From NCBI GenBank assembly GCA_037157565.1, contig JAZHRO010000003.1, positions 42,793,001 to 42,857,000 of the forward strand: a stretch of DNA of 64,000 nucleotides, written 5' to 3'. Each line of letters starts with the position of its first letter. The stretch's first letter is position 1. Of this stretch, positions 1 through 11,760 are shown one piece after another. A program made the translations under genes and the position numbers. This DNA is from Thalassia testudinum. Lineage: Eukaryota > Streptophyta > Magnoliopsida > Alismatales > Hydrocharitaceae. Under the pieces are notes generated by a model. That model had not been told where the DNA came from and made no database searches. It saw only the letters and a list, made by a program, of their open reading frames with translations.

Positions 1-609
1 ATTCAATTCATAGCCCTGATCTTCAATCATACCCCATAGAGTTTACTAATGACTTTGAATTTGAAATCACTAAACCCAAGTTCATTTTGATTCAGTCACA
101 TCTTTTAGACTTGGAAAATTTAGTTGGGGTGATTAATATATAGGAGGTTCCAGAATTTGAAATCTGAAATCCTGATTGCGGAGGATAGAAAGTGGGAAAT
201 GTTGATTTGGGAAGTCGATTCCGGAGGAAGCAGAAAACCAAGTCTAAGGGTTCCAATTTGTCTAAAACTCCCAACCTTCTACCAGGACTCTTATGACATA
301 TTTTCAGAGGCTATCCAACCCAAGCACACATTCATTGATTATCCTTCTGAGCTTGATTTCCCTGTAACCCAACTTTTTGGTCTTGGGTTGCATCCTCACA
401 AATTGCAGGCTCGACCCTGCTTGCATACTGATCTTAGGTTTTGGGTAATTTTTATCCAGAACCTTAGATATACTCGACCATGGGGTATGGGTCTACATCA
501 CACTCTAGTCCACATCTGTGGACATCTGCTGGCAGGTCCTGAGGTGAATCTTTTTATTCAGATTTTGACCTTCACCTGTGAATTCTCTGTTTCTTCTTTA
601 TTTGTATAG
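1..609 (+). pseudogene. C-terminal remnant of the unknown element protein (copy in A)
   Basis: Translation of 157-609 matches the C-terminal third of the intact protein in element D. Shared blocks include EDRKWE.LIWEV, the LFGLGLHPHK block, RFWVIFIQNLRY and GMGLHHTLVHICG, followed by a hydrophobic end. Upstream bases 1-156 continue the same homology but in another frame and with a stop codon near 140, so this copy is broken. Function unknown. There is no sign of RT, protease or zinc-knuckle motifs. Confidence 0.8.
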
Positions 610-734
610 TGTGCCTAGCTGAAGCACGAACTTCAACACATATACAGGATCTTTTCATCTCAGAGCCTACATGTTATTCACGTAATTCAGGTGCTTTCTA
701 CTCTATTCCACTCTATTTCATGCCTTTTAATACA

Positions 735-772
735 ATGAGGACATTGCATTAGACAGGCATGGGGGGTGGATA
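735..772 (+). other. Internal polypurine motif of A
   Basis: The block AATGAGGACATTGCATT followed by GGCATGGGGGGTGGATA lies just after the protein frame and about 1.2 kb before the 3' LTR. The same block is at the same place in C, D, E and G, and in degraded form in B. A second internal polypurine tract is known in some plant Ty3/gypsy elements; that role here is inference. Confidence 0.6.
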
Positions 773-1120
773 TTCATTTCTGAATCATCTTGTTAGCGCT
801 GTTGATTCTTGTTATTTTTTTCCTTATTTAAAAAAAAAATTGAATTAGGAAAGAATATTTGGGCATTAGGACTTTTTAATATTAGGAAATAATATAGTAG
901 GATTTGAACACTAAGACCTTTCAGGTCTTTGGACTTAATCAGCCTGGGTATCCAGTAAAATGTGGATTTGTTTATCGAGTCTTCGCCATTCTGAATTCTA
1001 TTTCAATTTGATTAAATAAGTTGGGGTGATAAGTACACGACTTATCAACCCGCCCTCTAATTTAAGCATTGTTCGGTGATTTTAACGGAAGTTGGATAAC
1101 TAATGAACCTTCTAGGGTGG

Positions 1121-1380
1121 TATGGCTGGCAAATTATTGTGGGTAACAGCCCATTGGTAGGTTGTCCAGAGCCCAGTCATAGGACCATTCTTTTCTTGTT
1201 GCCTTTAGGTAAATCTTAGACTAGGGAAGCCACTTACTTAAAAAAGAAAAAGAAAGTCCAAAAAAAAAAAAGAAAATAGAAAAAGGAGAAAAGAAAAGAA
1301 AAAGAAATAAGCCACACTTTACCGCACGAGTATGGCTGGCAAGTTATCGTGGGTAACAGCCCATTGGTAGGTTGTCCAAA
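1121..1380 (+). repeat. Duplicated 3' noncoding box of A (two copies, about 210 bp apart)
   Basis: A box of about 50 bp beginning TATGGCTGGCAA and ending GTAGGTTGTCCA occurs at 1121-1176 and again at 1331-1380, separated by an A-rich stretch. The same paired arrangement is present in B, D and E. The rest of 610-1914 is noncoding, with A-rich runs and a conserved block near 1450-1620; I see no gene in it. Confidence 0.75.
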
Positions 1381-1914
1381 TCACGGCTTAAGAAATGCAC
1401 GTTTAATTCCTAAAACACTTAGGAAGAAGCAGAGAAGTAGAATAGGCCGGGGAGATATACATTGGATTCACCCTTGTGTTGACCCCATAAAAATAAAAGT
1501 AGGGAGAAAGCTACCGGTCGTATAGATACACCTTTAGGCAGAATTCTTTTTAAGGTCACTTAGAGGCGTAGAAACCCGAAGTCCGTTCTGATTGCCGATC
1601 AAAGAGTCTATCACATTCACGAAAAGATGCTTAGAACTTTGGGTTCTTATTAAGTCTTGGGTGGGTTGAGTGGCCGTAGAAAGCCGCTTTGTAACCCTAA
1701 ACTCAAAAATCCGAAAAAATTAGAAAAGAAGAAAAAGGAGAAAAAGAGATCCTTCTTTGAATAAGGCGAGGGCTTGAGGCGATCTACATTTTGGCAGATA
1801 CCCAGGCCCTGTTGTGTCTTTGAAAGTTCAGATCCTAAGTAAAAAATTTCTTAATGTTGAAAATGACTTTTGCCCAAGTAATCAAATCCTAATTCTTTTA
1901 TAAATAGCATGTAG

Positions 1915-1952
1915 TTTTTGCTAGGGACTAGCAAAAGATAGGCATGAGGGTG
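1915..1952 (+). other. 3' stem-loop and polypurine tract of A
   Basis: TTTTTGCTAGGGACTAGCAAAA contains a short inverted repeat (TTGCTAG/CTAGCAA) and is followed by GGCATGAGGGTG directly before the LTR. The same pair of features precedes the 3' LTR in B, C, D, E and G. The role is priming of plus-strand DNA, by analogy with LTR retrotransposons in general. Confidence 0.75.
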
Positions 1953-2271
1953 TGATGTGCATACATCTAAATAGCCAAAAATGTCTATTAATACATGTTC
2001 TTAGTGTTATATTAGCATCTTGCATTGTAAATAGTGCATAACATGCTTAATCATGCATTTAGGTCAAATTGTACAAATTGTATAGTAATTATCTCCTTTT
2101 ATGGCTAGGGATAGGGTAATTTTAACCAGGGCTTCGAACAGAAGATCCAACCATACAGATTTGATCAGGGCGACGATGAGAGTTCAATGACTTCAAGATT
2201 GCCTTGATCGAACATCTGTAGCACCAGATATAGTTCGAGGAAGCCTAGAGATCAAGGGCCAAGATGGTGTC
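1953..2271 (+). repeat. 3' LTR of A, first segment
   Basis: Starts TGATGTGCATACATC next to the polypurine tract and runs to the GTGTC target site of element B. It is collinear with 53825-54150 of element D. It continues at 11766. Confidence 0.85.
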
Positions 2272-2692
2272 TGACGAACACACATAAATTCAAGATAAAT
2301 TGCTTGTTTTTTATAGTTCCTAGGCTTAGCATTGCATATCATGTTATAAATATTGCATAACATCCATTGCATGGCATTTAGGATAGTTGTAAATTTTATA
2401 TATTAATTCCTCCATTTTATATGGCCAGGGGGGCAATGCGACATCCATATAGGTTTCGGATGGAAAATCCGACAGTACGGATGGATCCAGAGTGATGATC
2501 GCAGTTTGGCATCGTGAGAATCATCTTGATCTGAGCACCGTAGCACCCTCTACAAGAAGAAGATGGACGGCCCAGCTGGCGTCACGTGGTGCCATCCAGG
2601 CCGCCCAACACCGGCCAGCAGCTTCGCCCAACTCCTTCTTCATCCGCGCCCTTCAATCCTAGCTGTTGGATCAAGATCCAATGGCTGGGAGG

Positions 2693-4937
2693 TGATAAAC
2701 GCCAGTTTATCATCATTCTTATGCATTGAAACAAACCTAGCTCTTAGGATTTTACTCCGCAAATGGGTTTTTGGGCTGCATTTAGGCATAAATTAGGTTA
2801 GGCATGCATTGCATTTTTTATTGTCTTTTTAATATGTTTTTGTGAGTGTTAGGGATGAACAGATATACAGATCCCTAAAACCCTAGCACTCAAGAAGGCA
2901 AATGGTGAAGGAGAAACTTAGACTAGCTGGAACACAGCTTGATCCAACTCACCACAGCTGGAACCTAGCTCACTTGAACTAGGGTTAGCTCATCCCAGCT
3001 CCATTCAGCTAATCTTAGCTGAATGGCAGCTCAAAAGAGTTCATCTTAGCTCACCCTAGCTCATGTCAGCTCAGATCCAGCTCAACCTAGTTGAGTTTAG
3101 CTCATTTTAGCTCTCACAAGTCCACAGGGAGCTCTAGCTAGCTCAGCTAAGTTGACTGGAGTTCACCCCAGCTCAGATCCAGCTACATCCAGCTCCACTC
3201 AACTCTAGCCAGCTGAAGAAGAACTCATCCCAGCTCAGGAAGCTCAAGTCCAGCTCCTGGGGACTCAGCTTAGCTCAACTCAGTTGAGCTAAGCTACCTT
3301 AGTTGCCTCAACCAGCTTGATCCTCCCTGGGAGCACCAGACCTAGCTCACCTCAACTCATTATGGTAGAAGCCATCTCACTTTAGCTTGGCTTAGCAACT
3401 AGCAAAGAATTAGCAAGCTAAGCTAGCTAGAGTAGCTCCATGCCAGCCTCTTCAGCAGTTGCCAGCTCCAGTTCCAGCTCCAGACTTCTCCTCTTCAGCT
3501 CCTCTCTTCAAACCCTAGATCCAATACCTCCTCCTCTACTCCATAGCTATCTAAGCTAGCTTAGCTAGCAACAGCTCCTTGGCCATCCACCACCTTCAAC
3601 TCAACCCTAGCTAGCTCCACCAACTTAAGCCCTACCTAAGCTAGCTATCCTACTCATTTTGGCGCCACCTCTTCACCACCTTTCACCCCTCAACTAACCA
3701 CCAAAAGACACCAAAAGTTGGCACCAAAACTAACCCTAACCACCTCCCTTTTGGCGCCAACTTTCAGCCCATTTATCCACCCTACACCTACCCACATCAC
3801 CCATCCTAGCCATCCACATACCCCCCTTCTAGAACCCTAAGGTGGCGCCACCTAATGGCCTTCTAGAAGGCCCATTTTGGCACCAATTCTAAAGGACACC
3901 AAAGCCTTAACTACCCCCCTTAGCACCCCTTAGGTGGTGCCATTTATTCTTAGCCCTAGGATCCCCAACTACCCCCCATATCCTATCCTAGCCATCCATT
4001 CCAAGAGCCACCTATGCCCCTCTTCCTACACTATATATACCCACCTAACTTCCCACATTTTCTTCATCCTCCATTAGTGTATTATTCTACCTATACCCAC
4101 CTACACCTATGGCTAAGAAGAAGGAGTAGAGAAGAAGGTTAAAGGGGCACATCACCAGCCCCTTTGGTGCCTTCTTCTCCCCACTCTCTTCAACTTGGGC
4201 CACTCCAAGGAGGAGGACTTTTCTACTTCAAGGAGGACGACCAGGCAAAAGAGAAGGACCTAGGGTGGACGTCCACCCTTGGAGAAAAGCTTAGGGCACG
4301 CCCCCTTAGGGCTTGCTTTGGAGGACATCACCTTGGCGGAGCTATAGAAGGAAGGAGCTGAAGATCTTCTTTTCAAGCCTGGGAGCTACCAGGCTTGGAG
4401 CAAGAAGAGCTTCATCCTCTTCATCACCATCATCATCTAAAGGATTTGTCTTTATTTTGTTTTCAATTTGTTCTTTTTGTAGAAGCATTCATTTACTAGT
4501 AGACAATTTCCTTTAGTATAAAAAAGAAGTTGCCTTAATTTCTTGTTGCACTCTTTCTTTTTGCATTACCTTGCTTTATCTTTAGTATAGTTGCACTCCT
4601 CCTTTCTAATTAACCTAGGCCTCCACGCACCTAGGTTGAGCTTAGAAAGAGGATAATTTTTGTCACTTAGATTAGCATAGTAGGTGTAGTAATTTTTCCC
4701 GCCAACAACTTTGCATGTTGCCTTAATTTCAAAAACATAAAAATGATATATTGAAAAAAGATCAAAAAGAAAGTTGAGATTTATATTCAAAGCAAGAGAT
4801 TTAATTTTTGCAAACTTGCCTCCTTGGATGACTCTAGATATCCCACTATCTAGGAATATTAATTTAAAAGCGAATATGTTTTTATGTGTTGCAACGACTT
4901 AAAACCCTAAATTTAAAAATCGCACAAAAACGAATCA
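2693..4937 (+). mobile_element. Solo LTR X (2245 bp) inserted in the 5' LTR of B
   Basis: Begins TGATAAACGCCAGTTTATCA, a perfect 8-bp inverted repeat (TGATAAAC/GTTTATCA) at the very tip, and ends CGAATCA. It is flanked by the 5-bp duplication GGAGG at 2688-2692 and 4938-4942. No second LTR or internal region is present, so it is a solo LTR, the usual product of LTR-LTR recombination. A TATA-like CTATATATAC lies at 4031-4040. Strand is assigned from that TATA box and is less sure than the boundaries. The TGATAA start suggests a Ty3/gypsy origin (inference). Confidence 0.85.
2930..3660 (+). repeat. AGCT-dense low-complexity stretch in solo LTR X
   Basis: About 0.7 kb is built of irregular variants of CAGCTCA, TTAGCTCA and CTAGCTAG, giving dozens of AGCT tetramers with no fixed period. 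It lies upstream of the TATA-like box of X. It is absent from the LTRs of the other elements. Confidence 0.8.
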
Positions 4938-4987
4938 GGAGGCGGACGCACCAATCCACTCCACACGACACAAGGGAAGGATTGCCG

Positions 4988-5048
4988 CAATGGTGGGAGC
5001 GCTGGTTTGCAAAGGAGGGGCATGGGTTCGAATCCCCGTAGCCCCTCC
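4988..5048 (+). other. tRNA-Ala(TGC)-like module in 5' LTR of B
   Basis: The stretch GAGCGCTGGTTTGCAAAGG resembles the D-stem end and anticodon arm of a TGC tRNA, and is followed by GGGTTCGAATCCCC, an exact B-box match (GTTCGAATC at 5026-5034). Acceptor pairing is poor and the anticodon stem is imperfect, so this is not a working tRNA gene. It sits about 310 bp upstream of the TATA box in the position where C and D carry similar modules. Confidence 0.6.
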
Positions 5049-5360
5049 AATTCGCAATTGGGTGGGTGCATGGAGCGGTAGTGGCAACGCCAGCGCATAG
5101 CACACGTGCATACAGCCGGGCGCGCGCGGTCAGCGTGTGTGATGAGCGGGGTAGGTAGTGCGGGCGCAAGGGAAGTTGGTGCCAGCTTTCAGTGACAGCT
5201 ATGCTGACCTATAGCGACGCTTACAGCCGTCGGTATTTCATTGCAAGCTAGTAGAGCCAGCTATGGCTGTGGGTGGAGGTGAGCTGTCTACAGCAACGTT
5301 TCCAGCGACGGTCTGGAGGTCGCTAAAGATCCTTTATCCATTTTTAGCCTCTTCTGCTCC

Positions 5361-5370
5361 ACTATAAAGG
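5361..5370 (+). promoter_or_regulatory. TATA box of B 5' LTR
   Basis: ACTATAAAGG, preceded by an AGCGAC/GTCGCT inverted repeat at about 5304-5327 and followed by a pyrimidine-rich CCCTCCCTT stretch. The matching box in the 3' LTR is at 11045-11053. Likely start region for element RNA. Confidence 0.65.
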
Positions 5371-6081
5371 ACCTACACCCCCTCCCTTGCAAGCCATCTC
5401 TACCTACTCTACTCCTACCTACTCCCAAGCTCTAGCAAGCCTACCAACGCTCCATTAGAGTTTGTTCTCAAGCTCCCAAGGTGCCTATTAGTGTAGCGAA
5501 CCTCTGCCCCACCAAATACTCCTCCAAATTCCCATCTCCCTTCATAGGTCACCTTGGAGCTGTCCTCCCACCTCCATTCCGGTAGCAGATCACCTCCGTC
5601 TTCTCACCTCCATTCCGGAGCCATGCCGAAGCTTTCCACAACACGACGTCCTCCAGCATCTCACCTTCGTCATCCTGCTCCTCACCTCCTTCGTTCGAGC
5701 TTCCTCCAGGCACCGTCGTCTCGCCGAACAGCCGATTCGGGAGATTTCCTCTCACCTCCCTCTCTTTATATGCTTTCATAGTTTCTTGTAATTGACATTA
5801 GAAGTAATATATATCAGATTTGTTCTAGATCTCTATCTTGTGATACGTTTGCTTGATTTCTTTTATTTCAAAAATACAAAAAAATATCAAAATCCTAAAA
5901 TACCATAAAGAAATGAAACGAAGCACGATTTTCAATAAAGTAAACGTCGCCTCCCTGTGTTCGACCCGGGACTCCCTTGGAGTTTCGGTATAAATTTTAT
6001 CTGATCGACGTGTTTTGCAACTACGACAATGGGTTACTTGTAACCCCGATTTCTAAACACGCGAAACACGCCAGACCATTT

Positions 6082-6101
6082 TGGCGCCATTGCCGGGGAG
6101 G
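6082..6101 (+). other. Primer binding site of B
   Basis: TGGCGCCATTGCCGGGGAGG begins three bases after the LTR end. It is complementary to the 3' end of plant tRNA-Asp apart from about one base, as is usual for Athila-type elements. Confidence 0.85.
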
Positions 6102-6246
6102 TAATGGAATTTACTTTATTGTTTATTGCGTTTCTTTGCATTTACATAGCACTAACCCTACTTGTCTTTGATCTACTGTCTTGTAGGTACCCTAGCATGG
6201 AGATCCAAGTGCGGTAGACCGAAGTAAAGTGCGGGTAGAGTGTTTT

Positions 6247-7292
6247 GTAAGTGTCCCCCCCACCACCCCCACCTTAGTTTTCATTTCATAACTGAATAAC
6301 TCAAACCCAAATTAGCTTAGATGCTTTTTATAAACCCTAGGATATATTTGGTTGTTTGTTTGCCACCTCCACTCACCTTGCGATCCACATAAACAAAAAA
6401 AAAAAAGTGTTATCTGATTGTGGGATTTTTTTAAAGCTACACACTTAACACCCACAACTTATTATCCTAAGGTGCACAATCACTTTGATTCTACCACTTA
6501 ACCGGGATCTGACCTGTGGACCCGGTACACTTCAACTAAATACACATAAGTCAGTAGAAATCTAAATAGGTTAAGCATTCTTGTGTGCCTAAACTAAGTG
6601 GTGCAATAGGCCAATTGATTGAGCTGTTTGGGCCGCACCACTCAATCTAAAACTAATCCATCAATTAGCTTGCCACTTAGGGTTGATTCCTAGGGCTGAA
6701 CCAGACACTCCACATTATTCTTGATTTTTAAAGGAACATATCATCACCCATGCTTTCAAAACTTGGAGTATTCTACTAAACCTTGATTGAACCAACCTAA
6801 GAATTAAACCCTAAAAGCTACTAAACAAGGTTGAACTCTAAAAGACACATCATCAAATAACCTTGTTTGCAAACCCTGGTTGTGCACACACACATTTTAA
6901 CTGATCATTAAGGGCACAACCTATCTAAAGGGCCCATCACATTCCTGAAGCACCATTGTCCCAAGCCTAACTAAAAATTGATTGGATGTTGGCCCTAAGG
7001 ACTGGTTCACTTGTCGGGATCCAGATTGAGATTGTTCACGATTAACCTACTTATACTAGTCAATCTGATGTCTAGCTAGGGGAGTAGCGTCAAATGACCG
7101 CAGCTGGGGGGTACACTAGGAACCGGAGGCGCAAGCCAAAGGAAGAACCTTCTCCCCAGTCCCTCCTTCTAACTGGTTGGATTGCTTGGACATAAGTAGA
7201 GTAAATCGTCTATAATCTTAGGATGGATTCTGAGAGTCTGTAGACCTTTAGGCTACCCAAACTAAGGACAGGCTTGTATTTTTGTATTGCAG
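6247..7292 (+). other. Putative leader intron of B
   Basis: A GTAAGT donor at 6247-6252 and the acceptor TTTTTGTATTGCAG ending at 7292 frame about 1.05 kb of noncoding leader upstream of the protein frame. Donor, acceptor and spacing are the same in element D. No transcript evidence is available. Confidence 0.5.
6597..6642 (+). other. Conserved AGTGGTGC hairpin in the leader of B
   Basis: AGTGGTGC (6597-6604) and GCACCACT (6635-6642) form an 8-bp inverted repeat around a 30-base loop. It lies downstream of the splice donor. The same arrangement is found in C, D and E. Confidence 0.65.
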
Positions 7293-7329
7293 GGCCCCTT
7301 TCTTTTCTGATTTCCCTCCTTACTTCACC

Positions 7330-9062
7330 ATGTACCATTCCACATCCTACACACATTTCACATCCTATCCTCCTACCACCACTTATCCTAAGATGATTAC
7401 TATCCTGACTTGACTTGTAATTACCCATCCACTAGCCGGGATGACTTTGATTGGGGATATGAATTCGGACCTCAGTGTCCAGGGCCTAACCCTGGACAAC
7501 AAGACTATGATTATTGTCCTTCTCAGTGCTACAATGATTATAGATCTTTATCCTTTGATCACCAAACCAACCCGATCTAAATCATGAAGGATATAATGAT
7601 TATAACACCTACCCTCCCCAGTATTCCATTGAAAATAGGTCATCACCCTTCTTTGATCAACCCAAGACGACCTACTACCAGGGAGGAACCTGAGAACCTC
7701 GACATTTTAACTCCCCTAGATTTAACCCAAAACCACCCAAACCTGATCTGAACCAGCCGGTTCAGGAGAACCAGATCCAGGATAGGGTGTTGGCTAATTT
7801 GAGGAATACTATACAATCGTTAGAAGCTCAGCCAACACCATGCACTGAAGCACTGGAGCCTATGATCAAAATGATTGATGAACATAATAGTTCTCTATTG
7901 GATTTGCTCCAAAGTGTTAGGAATAGGGACCTGGGTGAGTTTCTTCTTGGGAAATTATCGAGGTTGAGGATGAAATTTGTGGTTGCACTAGTCAAATCTT
8001 GGGATGATTCTCAAGATGAACCCTCTTTAGGAGAGCTAATGTCTGAACCCACTCAGGCGCCTGTCGGGGGGGATACATATTCGGAGATTGGAGATGACCA
8101 GATTGGTCTAGAGCAACCCTTTGAGGATGAACCGATTGATTCACCCGAGATCCCCAAGTCAGGAAATGAAGAAAATTATGTCTCCTTGGATGATGAAATG
8201 ACTTGTGATGTTGAGACATATACAAATGAGGATCATGAATTCTTTGATTTTGAGGGTGAGGAATCTCTTAGTGAAGTCTCACTTAAGCTTGAGGAGAATG
8301 ATTCTAGTGAGACATACGGGCTCGAGGAGTACGACGACCAATTTGGTAGCCCATCTACTGAAGATTCTAATTCGGTTGGGGCTAACTTGGAGGATCCGAT
8401 ACCCGACGACTCAATTAGTAGCCCCATTCATCAACCACACCCCGAAGAGCTGAATGAACATACTTTTGAGATCATTGTGCCTAAGTCAATCCTTATTCAG
8501 CCACAATTGTTGGACTTGGGTACTTTAGATGGGGTGCACAATGATATGGAGGTCCCGGAAACGTTGATTTCAGAGGATAGGAAGTTGGAAATAAAAATCT
8601 GGGAGGTTAATTTTGAGGGAAAAACAAATTTGGATATAAGGGTACCTATTGACCTAAAACCACCTATCTTCTATACGGACCCTTATGATATCTTTCACGT
8701 GCGACCCAAGCCTGGAATAACTGATTATTTTTCTGAGCTAGATGTTAAGTAGACAACCTCACCTATTGAACCATCTTTACCCATTGTTCGACACTTTGGT
8801 CTTGGGTTGCACACCACTAAACTGCAGGCCCAGCCCCGCAAACACAACAACCTTCGGTTCTGGGTGATTTTCATCCAGAACCTGAGAACCACTAGACCCT
8901 AGGGCATGGGTCTGCACCATAATCTCGTCCACATCTGTGGACATCTTCTGCGGACGGGTTTCAAGATCAACCTTTTGATTTTGACTTTGACCCGCACTTG
9001 TGAATTCTCAATTTCTTCTTTGTATGTATGTTATGCCTAGCTGAAGGCATTAAACTTAGCAC
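7330..9062 (+). pseudogene. Unknown element protein, broken copy in B
   Basis: Homologous along its length to the 595-residue protein of D. The 5' half is damaged: stops near 7386 and 7690 and at least two frame changes separate the Tyr/Pro-rich N-terminal part from an open stretch at 7787-8752. That stretch carries the LANLRN..QSLE helix-like region, the APVGGD motif and a long Asp/Glu-rich segment. The C-terminal block (GLGLH, RFWVIFIQNLR, GMGLHHNLVHICG) is at about 8800-8945 in another frame and with a further stop. Function unknown; no polymerase, protease or zinc-knuckle motif. Confidence 0.75.
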
Positions 9063-9158
9063 GTGTGTATACACTCTTCTCTCTGAGAAGCTGACCAGAT
9101 TTTCACGACACTCAGGTGATGTTCTGTTTACTATGCCCTTTTCATGTCTTTATTTTTA

Positions 9159-9857
9159 CAATGACATTGCATCATTTAGGCATGGTTGGGTGGATAATCA
9201 ATTCCTGAAATCATTATGTTAACTCTGTAGAATTTCTTTTAGTTTCTTATAAAATTAAAAAAAATTGAAATTTTGAAAAAAGATAAAAGAAAGAAATTAG
9301 GAAAAGAGAACTTAGGCATTTGGAAGTTATTAACTTTAGGAAATAATACGAGAGGACCTAAACACCTAGACTCTTCATATTTTCAAGCTTAATTAACCCG
9401 GGTGTCCACTCGAATGTGGACTTATTCTCAAGTCATCGCTAATTAAAATTCATTTTAATTTGGTAAATAATTTGGGATGATAAGTATGCGACTTATCAAC
9501 TCGCGCTCTGATTTGGGGGGACTTTAAGCCTAAGCATCTGCACACATTTTTTTGCACTGACTCACTTTCCGATGGTTTTTACGGAAATTGGGTAGCTAAT
9601 GGACTGACTTGGGTGGTATGGATGGCAAGTTGTCGGTGGTAACAGCTCATCGGCCAGTTGTCCAGAGCCCAGCCACAAGATCATTTCGTTGTACTGCCTT
9701 TAGGTAAATCTTAGATCAGGGAAGCCACCTACTTAAAAAAAAAAGAAACACTCAAAAAAAAAGAGAAAAGAAAGGAGAAAAAAAAACCACACTTCACCGC
9801 ATGAGTATGGCTGGTAAGTTGTTGGTGGTAACAGCTCATCGGCTGGTTGTCCAGAAC
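9159..9857 (+). repeat. Degraded internal polypurine motif and duplicated 3' box of B
   Basis: The internal polypurine block is degraded here (GGCATGGTTGGGTGGATAA at 9179-9197). The paired GGCTGGCAAGTT-type box follows at 9617-9670 and 9805-9857 around an A-rich stretch, as in A, D and E. The remaining bases up to 10384 are noncoding and collinear with A and D; I see no gene. Confidence 0.7.
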
Positions 9858-10384
9858 ACAGCTCACAAAAAAATTACACAGTAATTCCCAAAACACTTAG
9901 GGAAAAAGTGGGGAAGTAGAATAAACCGGGGAGATATACACTGGATTCACCCTTGTGTTGACCCCATAAATAAAAGAAGTAGGGAGAAAGCTACCGATCG
10001 TAAAGATAAACCTTTAGGCAAGGTCACGTAGGGTCGTAGAAACCCGAAGTCCGTCTTAACGGCCGTTTAGTGAGTCTATCACTTTTTCACAAAGATGCTT
10101 AGCACTTAGAGTCCTTTTCGAGTCTTGGGTGGGTCGGGTAGCTGTAAAAAGTTATCCCGTAACTCTCAAACTCCAAAAGTACAAAAAAATTAGAAAAGAA
10201 AAGAAAAAAAAATTATCTTCTCAAATAAGGCAAGGGCTCAGACGGTCAGCATTCTGGCAGGCACCCAGGCACTATTGAGTTTTTGTAATTAGGTCTTAGG
10301 GATGAGATTTTCTAAAGCAATCAATGAATTTTGCCTAATTACTCGAACCCTGATTCTACTTTTATACATAGCATTTTGGTTAAT

Positions 10385-10420
10385 TTTGCTAGGGACTAGC
10401 AAAAAGTAAGCATGGGGGTA
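10385..10420 (+). other. 3' stem-loop and polypurine tract of B
   Basis: TTTTGCTAGGGACTAGCAAAA is followed by GCATGGGGGTA directly before the 3' LTR, as in the related elements. Confidence 0.75.
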
Positions 10421-11760
10421 TGACGAACACACATAAATTCAAGATAAATTGCTTATTTTTGATAGTTCCTAGGCTTAGCATTGCATATCATGTTATAAAT
10501 ATTGCATAACATCCATTGCATGGCATTTAGGATAGTTGTATATTTTATATATTAATTCCTCCATTTTATATGGCAAGGGGGGCAATGCGACATCCATATA
10601 GGTTTCAGATGGAAAATTCGACCATACGGATGGATCCGGAGCGACGATCGCAGTTCGGCATCGCGGGAATCATCTTGATCTGAGCACCGTAGCACCCTCT
10701 ACAAGAAGAAGATGGACGGCCCAGATGGCACCACGTGGCACCATCCAGGCCACCCAACACTGGCTAGCAGCTTCGCCCAACTCCTTCATCCGCGCCCTTC
10801 AATCCTAGCGATTGGCAGCGTGCGTGATGAGCGGGGCAGGCAGTGTGGGCACAAACGCGGTTGGCGCCAGCTTTCAGCGACAGCTAGGCTGACCTACAGC
10901 GATGCTTACAGCCGTTGCTATTTCATTGCAAGCTAGCAGAGCCAACTATGGGTGTGGGTGGAGTGAGCTGTCTACAGCAACATTTCCAGTGACGGTCTGG
11001 AGGTCGCTAAAGGTCCTTTATCCATTTTTAGCCTCTTCCCTTCCACTATAAAAGAACCTACACCCCCTCCCTTCCAGGCCATCTCTACCTACTCTACTTT
11101 CACCTACTCCCAAGCTCTAGCAAGCCTACCAACGCTCCATTAGAGCTTGTTCTCAAGCTCCCAAGGTGCCTATTAGTGTAGCGAACCTCTACCCCACCAA
11201 ATACTCCTCCAACTTCCCATCTCCCTTCATAAGTCACCTTGGACTGTCCTCCCACCTCCATTTCGATAGCAGATCACCTCCGTCTTCTCACCTCCATTCC
11301 GGAGCCACGCCGAAGCTTTCCTCAACACGACATCCTCCAGCATCTCACCTCCTTCGTCCCGCTCCTCACCTCCTTCGTCCGAGCTTCCGCTACGCACCGT
11401 CGTCTCGCCAAACAGCAGATTCGGGAGATTTCCTCTCACCTCCCTCTCTTTATATACTTTCATAGTTTCTTGTAATTGACATTATAAGTAATATATAGCA
11501 AATTTGTTCTAGATCTCTATCTTGTGGTACGTTTGCTTGATTTCTTTTATTTCAAAAATATAAAAAATATCAAAACCCTAAAATACCAGAAAGAAACGAA
11601 ATGAAGCGCGATTTTCAATAAAGTAAACGTCGCCTCCCTGTGTTTGACCCGGGACTACCTTGGAGTTTCGGTATAAATTTTATCTGATCGACGTGTTTTG
11701 CAACTACGACGATGGGTTACTTGTAACCCCCATTTCTAAACACGCGAACATGCACGACCA
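10421..11760 (+). repeat. 3' LTR of B (1340 bp)
   Basis: Collinear with 2272-6078 minus X. Around 10811-10818 the sequence jumps from CTAGCGATTGG to CAGCGTGCG, so about 0.2 kb kept by the 5' LTR, including the hairpin and tRNA-like module, is missing here. TATA box at 11045-11053. Ends CACGACCA, followed by the GTGTC duplication. Confidence 0.92.

Larger units (their letters stand above)
2272..6078 (+). repeat. 5' LTR of B, interrupted by solo LTR X
   Basis: Matches the 3' LTR (10421-11760) on both sides of X. Without X (2693-4937) and one copy of its GGAGG duplication it is about 1.56 kb. It keeps a segment of roughly 0.2 kb between the X site and 5131 that the 3' LTR has lost; this segment contains the tRNA-like module. 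Confidence 0.9.
2272..11760 (+). mobile_element. Element B: non-autonomous Athila-like LTR retrotransposon
   Basis: Both LTRs begin TGACGAACACACATAAATTC (2272 and 10421) and end in ACCA (6078 and 11760). The 5-bp target duplication GTGTC flanks the whole unit (2267-2271 and 11761-11765). Internal order: primer site 6082, leader with intron-like signals 6247-7292, a broken unknown protein frame 7330-9062, 3' noncoding region, and stem-loop plus polypurine tract at 10385-10420. No polymerase is present. The LTRs differ at many positions, and the 5' LTR carries a later 2.2-kb insertion (X), so B is older than D. Confidence 0.93.

Noticed and set aside
5010..5048. Functional tRNA gene
   Set aside because: The B-box and anticodon-like arm are tRNA-like, but acceptor stem and anticodon stem pairing fail; kept only as a tRNA-like module.
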